From positions 3,765,809 through 3,813,934 of the forward strand of contig NZ_MTFE01000010.1 in NCBI RefSeq assembly GCF_001953305.1: 48,126 nt of DNA, read 5' to 3'. Shown one piece after another: positions 44,123-48,126 of the stretch. The notes below the pieces were generated by a model. The model ran no database searches, was not told the origin of the DNA, and saw only the letters and a program-made list of their open reading frames with translations. Position 1 is the first letter of the stretch, and each line of letters begins with the position of its first letter. The DNA comes from Cnuella takakiae. GTDB lineage: Bacteria; Bacteroidota; Bacteroidia; Chitinophagales; Chitinophagaceae. A program made the translations under genes and the position numbers.

Positions 44123-44770
44123 ATGCAAAAGATACTTGTAGCCCTTTTTACTTTTTCCTTATTGACAGGTTGCGCCACCATGAACAAACAACAGAAAGGT
44201 ACCATGATCGGCGCTGCGGGTGGTGCCGCCGCAGGAGCCCTCGTAGGGAAAGGCAGCATATGGGGCATACTGGCAGGTGCCGCCATAGGCGGCGCAGCAG
44301 GCAACCTGATTGGTAAAAAGATGGATAACCAGGCCAGAGAGCTGCAACAGGCCATACCCACTGCCCAGGTACAAAGGGTGGGCGAAGGCATCAATATGAC
44401 CTTTGAGTCGGGGTTGATGTTTGCAGTTAATTCGGCATCCATCAGTGAATCATACAAAGCCGATCTGGCAAGCGCTGCCGAGGTTTTTGTAAAATACCCC
44501 GAAACCAATATTGTCATCGAAGGGCATACCGATGATACCGGCAAGGACGATTACAACCAAACGCTTTCGGAAAAAAGGGCAAAGGCCGTAGCCGACTTCC
44601 TGGTATCCAAAGGCATCAATGGCAGCCGCATTACGCAGAAGGGTTATGGTGAAGCCCAGCCCAAATATCCCAATGACAACGAAACCAACCGCCAGAAAAA
44701 CCGACGGGTGGAGTTGGGCATTATTGCCAACGACACCATGAAGCAGCAGGCCCAGCAAGGGCAATTATAA
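44123..44770 (+). CDS. OmpA-family peptidoglycan-binding lipoprotein with glycine zipper
   Basis: 215 residues from the ATG at 44123 (the preceding 36 codons of open frame are not signal-like). Lipobox LLTGC gives Cys17. Residues about 30-66 form a glycine zipper (GAAGGAAAGALVGKGS, GAAIGGAAGNLIGKK) that can insert into or oligomerise in membranes. Residues about 95-200 are an OmpA C-terminal domain, with EGHTDDTGKDDYN and the helix NQTLSEKRAKAVADFL, which binds peptidoglycan. The likely job is to anchor the outer membrane to the cell wall. It follows the TPR gene and is followed by a hairpin shared with the convergent D-amino-acid gene. Confidence 0.9.
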   Translation: MQKILVALFTFSLLTGCATMNKQQKGTMIGAAGGAAAGALVGKGSIWGILAGAAIGGAAGNLIGKKMDNQARELQQAIPTAQVQRVGEGINMTFESGLMFAVNSASISESYKADLASAAEVFVKYPETNIVIEGHTDDTGKDDYNQTLSEKRAKAVADFLVSKGINGSRITQKGYGEAQPKYPNDNETNRQKNRRVELGIIANDTMKQQAQQGQL

Positions 44771-44796
44771 ATTGCAGATAGGGAGTGTGTTGAACC

Positions 44797-44831
44797 AGGA
44801 GGTGCCAGGTAATCTTACCAAGGCGCCTCCT
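44797..44831. terminator. Hairpin between OmpA-like and D-amino-acid gene
   Basis: Arms AGGAGGTGCC (44797-44806) and GGCGCCTCCT (44822-44831) pair with one G-T pair and enclose an inner GGTAA/TTACC stem. T-runs are poor on both sides, so termination for the two convergent genes is likely but not certain. Confidence 0.5.
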
Positions 44832-44842
44832 CTTCATTTATA

Positions 44843-45979
44843 CTACACCGTAAGCTCCCGGTCGCGGGCACCGGTGGGCCACCAGCCCCAAAGCCTGCCA
44901 TCCTCCACAACGGTTGCCTGCTGGTGCAGCGCCACCGTTGGGCATATATGGTAAGGCAGGGCAAACAGCACATCGCCAATGGCAAAACCGTGGCCTTCGG
45001 AAAGGCGCACCACCACATGCTCTTCGGAATGCATGATGGGCAGCGCGTCGGGTGCATTCAGCAATTGGAAGCGGTGCAGCAAATCATTTTCGGAAGCAAT
45101 GGCTTTATGGCCCAGGTCCAGGGTAAGGCTGCTGGGTGTGGGCATCGACACCACCCGGGTGAGCACCAAGGCCGCCGGTGCAAAGGGCAGGTCGGGAAAA
45201 GCATCGCCATAAGCTGCATCCCAGTATATAAAGGTACCCGGGCTGCACTCCCGGTCAGGGTACTGGGCATGTATAGACAGCGTGGGCGTACCGCCTGAAA
45301 TCATTGCCGGCAAGGCAAAGCCACGTGCTACCAGGTCGCGGCGCAGCTGCTCAATGGGTGCAAAGGCTGCGTCGCAGGCTGCCTTACGCTCCAGGAGGTT
45401 AAATTGGGTGATGTGGCCGTCGTAAACATGAAGCCCCAACACTTCCAATCCTTTCAGGTGGCTGCAGGTTTCGTAAAGGTCCACGGCCTGTCCACCAGGA
45501 AGGATGCCGCTGCGGTTCATTCCGGGGTTGATGTCGATATAAACCCCAACGGTTGTGGCCAAATGTACCGCTGCCGCAGCAATAGCCTTAGCCGGAACGG
45601 CATGGTCTACCAGGCAGGAAAAACGGGTGCTGGGATATTTATCCACCAGGGCCAGCAGCCTTTCTACCTTGGGCCCTACGGGCTGGTAGGCCAGCAACAC
45701 ATCGGGTGCACCGTTCATGGCCAGCAATTCGGCTTCGGCAACGGTAGCGCATTTAAAACGGGTAATGCCTGCCTGTAGAAATAAAGAACAAATGGCGGCA
45801 CACTTGCTGGTCTTAAAATGCGGCCGCAGCCTTTCGGGGTCGCCCACCAGTTCTAAGGCCTTTTGAATATTTTCTTTTACCCGGTCGGCATACACCACCA
45901 GGGCGGGCGTATCGGTTTGGGCTATCCCATCAAATACATACCATTGGGTAGCCGTTGCGGCAGAATCGGTTGTTGGCAT
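44843..45979 (-). CDS. PLP-dependent D-serine dehydratase / D-threonine aldolase-like enzyme
   Basis: 378 residues from the ATG at 45979; the open frame before it overlaps the ridA-like gene. A fold III (alanine racemase-like) barrel carries the pyridoxal phosphate lysine Lys57 (RPHFKTSK) near the N-terminus, and the C-terminal domain has a metal motif LPYHICPTV (His344, Cys346). This His-x-Cys pair is seen in eukaryotic D-serine dehydratase, where zinc is bound, and in related D-threonine aldolases. The reaction would be deamination of D-serine to pyruvate or cleavage of D-threonine. Linkage to a RidA protein 45 bp upstream, which hydrolyses the reactive imines of such dehydratases, favours the dehydratase reading. 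Confidence 0.85.
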   Translation of the reverse strand: MPTTDSAATATQWYVFDGIAQTDTPALVVYADRVKENIQKALELVGDPERLRPHFKTSKCAAICSLFLQAGITRFKCATVAEAELLAMNGAPDVLLAYQPVGPKVERLLALVDKYPSTRFSCLVDHAVPAKAIAAAAVHLATTVGVYIDINPGMNRSGILPGGQAVDLYETCSHLKGLEVLGLHVYDGHITQFNLLERKAACDAAFAPIEQLRRDLVARGFALPAMISGGTPTLSIHAQYPDRECSPGTFIYWDAAYGDAFPDLPFAPAALVLTRVVSMPTPSSLTLDLGHKAIASENDLLHRFQLLNAPDALPIMHSEEHVVVRLSEGHGFAIGDVLFALPYHICPTVALHQQATVVEDGRLWGWWPTGARDRELTV

Positions 45980-46023
45980 AATGCTTTCGTTGGTTTTGGA
46001 AAAGGGTAAAAGACCATGCCTCA

Positions 46024-46503
46024 TCAGGCACCGGCACGCAGGCGGAAGAGGGCTTCGATCTCTACGGGTATATTTCCCGGTAGCGAACCTACGCCAATGG
46101 CGCTGCGCACACCCACACCCATGTCGGGCCCCCATACCTGGGCAAATAACTCGCTGCAGCCATTGATCACAAAGGGATGTTCTTCAAAGTGGGGCTCGGC
46201 GGCCACCATTCCCAAAACTTTAATTACCTGTTCAATTTTGTCGAGGCTGCCCAGGTGCTGGCGTAGTGTGGACAGAATAGCCAGACCTACCTGCCGGGCA
46301 GCCATCTGGGCAACGTCTTTATCCATATTATAACCCACCCGGCCGATGATATAGCTGCCATCGCTTTGCAATGTGCCATGCCCCGACACGTACACATAAT
46401 TGCCGTCTACAAGGCAGGGTTTGTACACACCCAGGGGCGGGGGTGGTGGGGGCAAAACCAGTCCCAGTGCTTGGAGTCTTTGTTCAGGGCTCAGTTGTTC
46501 CAT
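46024..46503 (-). CDS. RidA/YjgF-family enamine/imine deaminase-like protein
   Basis: 159 residues, the longer RidA-type subgroup. The conserved active-site arginine is Arg133 (GVGVRSAIGVGSLPG) and the following PVEIEAL stretch carries the acidic residues. RidA proteins hydrolyse 2-aminoacrylate and related imines made by pyridoxal phosphate enzymes; this subgroup is less studied. A run of six prolines near residue 20 (VLPPPPPPLG) before the domain is unusual and marks a flexible leader. The gene is upstream of and co-directional with the D-amino-acid enzyme, and divergent from the GH5 gene. Confidence 0.9.
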   Translation of the reverse strand: MEQLSPEQRLQALGLVLPPPPPPLGVYKPCLVDGNYVYVSGHGTLQSDGSYIIGRVGYNMDKDVAQMAARQVGLAILSTLRQHLGSLDKIEQVIKVLGMVAAEPHFEEHPFVINGCSELFAQVWGPDMGVGVRSAIGVGSLPGNIPVEIEALFRLRAGA

Positions 46504-46583
46504 AAGGCTAAAGTTAGGTGCTTAAAAGGGAGAAATAACGGATCAGTACTGGCAGGGCCATAGGGTTGGGGCATTTTTCCAAT

Positions 46584-46670
46584 ATGGAGCAACAGGACAA
46601 AAAGCAATCGGTCATTCTTTTCAATCCAGGCCTTACTGGCTTAACTTACCTGCAAACTGATGCCATATGA
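46584..46670 (+). CDS. Doubtful 28-codon frame overlapping the GH5 start
   Basis: An ATG at 46584 opens a 28-residue frame (MEQQDKKQSVILFNPGLTGL to QTDAI) whose TGA overlaps the GH5 ATG, an arrangement that can couple translation. No known leader-peptide function is recognised, and the frame is short enough to be chance. Confidence 0.2.
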   Translation: MEQQDKKQSVILFNPGLTGLTYLQTDAI

Positions 46671-47803
46671 ACCGGAACGCTTTTATAAAAAATACGGGAC
46701 TGCTGGCTGCCGGGCTCCTGCTCCAGGGTGTACCAACACTTGCGGCCACACCCCCCAAGAACCCGCTACCCCGGTGGAAAGGATTCAACCTGCTCGACTT
46801 TTTCATGCCGACACCTACCACCAGGGCAAAACCCACCACGGCAGACCATCTTAAATGGATGCAGGACTGGGGTTTTGATTTTGTGCGCATCCCAATAGCC
46901 TACCCTTACTATCTTAAATTTGACCGCAGCCGCCCCATTCACCCCGATGAAGTACTGCAGTTTGATGAGGCCCGCATCAACGAAATTGAGCAACTGGTGT
47001 ACCTGGCTAATAAGCAGGGCATTCATGCCAGTATCAACCTGCACCGGGCACCAGGCTACTGTATCAATGCGGGATTTGTAGAACCATATAACCTGTGGCA
47101 AGATGCCGCTGCGCAGGAAGCTTTCTACCAGCACTGGGCAATGTGGGGCCAACGTTTCCGCGGCCTTTCTGCCAAACAGGTAAGCTTCGACCTGCTGAAC
47201 GAACCCGCTATGCGTGCAGACATGAACGACCAACATTCGCCTTCTTCGGCACTGCCCGGCGAACTGTACCGCAAGGTGGCCCTTTCAGCAGCGGCGGCCA
47301 TCCGGAAGGCCAATCCGGCGCACCTGGTGATCGCAGATGGCAACCGGGTGGGCAATGATGTCATCCCGGAACTAAAAGGAACGGGCATTGCCCAAAGCTG
47401 CCGTGGCTACTTCCCGGGCATTATTTCCCATTACAAAGCTCCGTGGGCCAATAAGAACCCCGATGCCCTGCCCGAACCAAAATGGCCGGGACAGGTAGGC
47501 AACCAGAACCTGGAAAGAGGCATGCTGGAAAAATATTACCAGCCCTGGATTGAGCTGGCCCAAAGCGGCACCGGTGTGCACTGCGGCGAGTGTGGCTGCT
47601 GGAACAAAACGCCACATGATGTGTTCCTTGCCTGGTTTGGCGATGTGCTGGATATCCTGAAGAATGCCAATATTGGCTTTGCCCTCTGGAACTTTATCGG
47701 CGATTTCGGCGTGCTCAACTCCGGCCGCACCGATGTTGCTTATGAAGACTTCCAGGGCATGAAGCTGGACCGAAAGCTGCTGGATTTGCTGCGGAAGTAT
47801 TGA
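46667..47803 (+). CDS. GH5-family exported glycoside hydrolase
   Basis: 378 residues with an N-terminal signal (MNRNAFIKNTGLLAAGLLLQ to about residue 27). A (beta/alpha)8 barrel with GH5 acid/base Glu179 (FDLLNEPAM), catalytic-core His126 (INLHRAPGYC) and nucleophile Glu308 (VHCGECGCWN). GH5 is broad (endoglucanase, mannanase, other beta-glycanases and beta-glycosidases); which one this is cannot be told from motifs. It is a stand-alone gene, divergent from the ridA-like gene, more than 8 kb from the arabinose locus. A hairpin lies 123 bp downstream. Confidence 0.88.
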   Translation: MNRNAFIKNTGLLAAGLLLQGVPTLAATPPKNPLPRWKGFNLLDFFMPTPTTRAKPTTADHLKWMQDWGFDFVRIPIAYPYYLKFDRSRPIHPDEVLQFDEARINEIEQLVYLANKQGIHASINLHRAPGYCINAGFVEPYNLWQDAAAQEAFYQHWAMWGQRFRGLSAKQVSFDLLNEPAMRADMNDQHSPSSALPGELYRKVALSAAAAIRKANPAHLVIADGNRVGNDVIPELKGTGIAQSCRGYFPGIISHYKAPWANKNPDALPEPKWPGQVGNQNLERGMLEKYYQPWIELAQSGTGVHCGECGCWNKTPHDVFLAWFGDVLDILKNANIGFALWNFIGDFGVLNSGRTDVAYEDFQGMKLDRKLLDLLRKY

Positions 47804-47881
47804 GAAGGTTTGGAGCAAGGTTTTTGGGTCCTGGTTTTTAAGCGCTTTTGTGTCGGCAGCTACTGTTGCTGAATCGTTTAC

Positions 47882-47915
47882 AATGGAATGTTGAAACAAG
47901 TGTAGCTTGACAGTG
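47882..47915. repeat. Decayed copy of the terminal repeat
   Basis: GGAATGTTGAAACAAGTG followed by AGCTTGACAGTG resembles the repeats at 47980 and 48078 with several changes, which suggests an older copy. Confidence 0.5.
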
Positions 47916-47925
47916 TTTTAGGGTT

Positions 47926-47955
47926 AGGCCATGCCAACGCATACCGGCATGGCCT
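47926..47955. terminator. Hairpin downstream of GH5 gene
   Basis: The perfect 10-bp arms AGGCCATGCC (47926-47935) and GGCATGGCCT (47946-47955) have a 10-nt loop. T-runs are weak on both sides, so it is a possible terminator or a component of the repeat cluster. Confidence 0.4.
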
Positions 47956-47979
47956 GGTTTATTCGGAGCACCTGGGTGT

Positions 47980-48018
47980 ACAAGGGGATGCCGAAACAAG
48001 TTCGGGATGACAATGTCT
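47980..48018. repeat. Dispersed repeat, copy 1
   Basis: A 39-bp unit with core GGATGCCGAAACAAGTTCGG, nearly identical to 48078-48116. Similar sequences are, to my knowledge, widespread in Bacteroidetes genomes between genes. Confidence 0.75.
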
Positions 48019-48024
48019 AAGGCT

Positions 48025-48054
48025 TCTGTCATGCTGACGTCGCAGCATCTCCTG
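48025..48054. repeat. Dispersed repeat, inverted copy
   Basis: Its reverse complement (AGGAGATGCTGCGACGTCAG and onward) is a diverged relative of copies 1 and 2, giving facing copies that can fold into a hairpin. Confidence 0.6.
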
Positions 48055-48077
48055 CTTTCTCCAGGGTACCTGTAAAC

Positions 48078-48116
48078 ACAAGGGGATGCCGAAACAAGTT
48101 CGGCATGACAGACACT
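48078..48116. repeat. Dispersed repeat, copy 2
   Basis: A 39-bp unit differing from copy 1 mainly in the GCATGACA versus GGATGACA segment. Its core TGCCGAA/TTCGGCA folds into a 7-bp stem. Confidence 0.75.
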
Positions 48117-48126
48117 GCAGACCGGA

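Larger units (their letters stand above)
47804..48126. other. Repeat-bearing noncoding end of window
   Basis: This 323-bp stretch after the GH5 stop has no credible gene. It holds a 10-bp hairpin (47926-47955), two near-identical 39-bp direct repeats, an inverted copy and a decayed copy. The cluster may continue past the window edge. Confidence 0.7.

Noticed and set aside
1-48126. CRISPR array, tRNA, rRNA, insertion sequence or phage genes
   Set aside because: No regularly spaced direct repeats, no transposase or integrase frames and no RNA gene patterns were seen.

Overview
The window reads as a chromosome segment of a Bacteroidetes bacterium, most likely a soil or plant-associated member of the Chitinophagaceae. 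The grounds are two SusC/SusD pairs, lipoprotein signals of Bacteroidetes type, a Nudix-family AraR regulator (known only from this phylum), a TAnnTTTG-type promoter box, and genes without Shine-Dalgarno leaders. No organism name can be fixed from sequence alone. No rRNA, tRNA, CRISPR array or insertion sequence was seen.

About 1-38,400 is one arabinan/arabinose utilisation locus, almost wholly on the minus strand. Two susC-susD-VCBS/ASPIC triplets (1-6396, the VCBS gene cut by the window edge, and 30053-38382) flank the enzymes. Between them lie: (i) a nine-gene unit read 29555 to 17007: GH51, GH43 lipoprotein, GH51 with carbohydrate-binding domain, GH43, mutarotase lipoprotein, GH97, transaldolase and a split transketolase; (ii) an orphan LytS-type histidine kinase (15685-16761); (iii) araB-araD-GH127-araA-araT-araR (15502 to 6775). 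Polymer is bound and imported by SusCD, cut in the periplasm or at the surface, arabinose enters by a sodium symporter, and AraA/AraB/AraD feed xylulose 5-phosphate to the transketolase and transaldolase of the same locus.

The best regulatory signal is a 19-bp palindrome (half-site AAgTGTnAA) found five times, upstream of susC1, araB, the leading GH51 gene and (twice) susC2. It is probably the AraR operator and would join four transcription units into one regulon. At araB it covers the only convincing promoter -7 box of the locus.

A second theme is a set of eight intergenic long hairpins built from short repeated words, different words in each. Six start within about 10 nt of a stop codon inside the two enzyme operons, and one forms the last codons of a transketolase gene. 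Their function is unknown to me.

38,700-48,126 is ordinary chromosomal content: a HAD phosphatase-like protein with an altered first motif, a Kup potassium transporter, an exported amidohydrolase, a TPR protein with an OmpA-like lipoprotein, a D-serine dehydratase/D-threonine aldolase-like enzyme paired with a RidA protein, a GH5 glycosidase, and a terminal cluster of dispersed repeats. A probable unlisted small gene (58 codons or fewer) lies at 6566-6742 between susC1 and araR.
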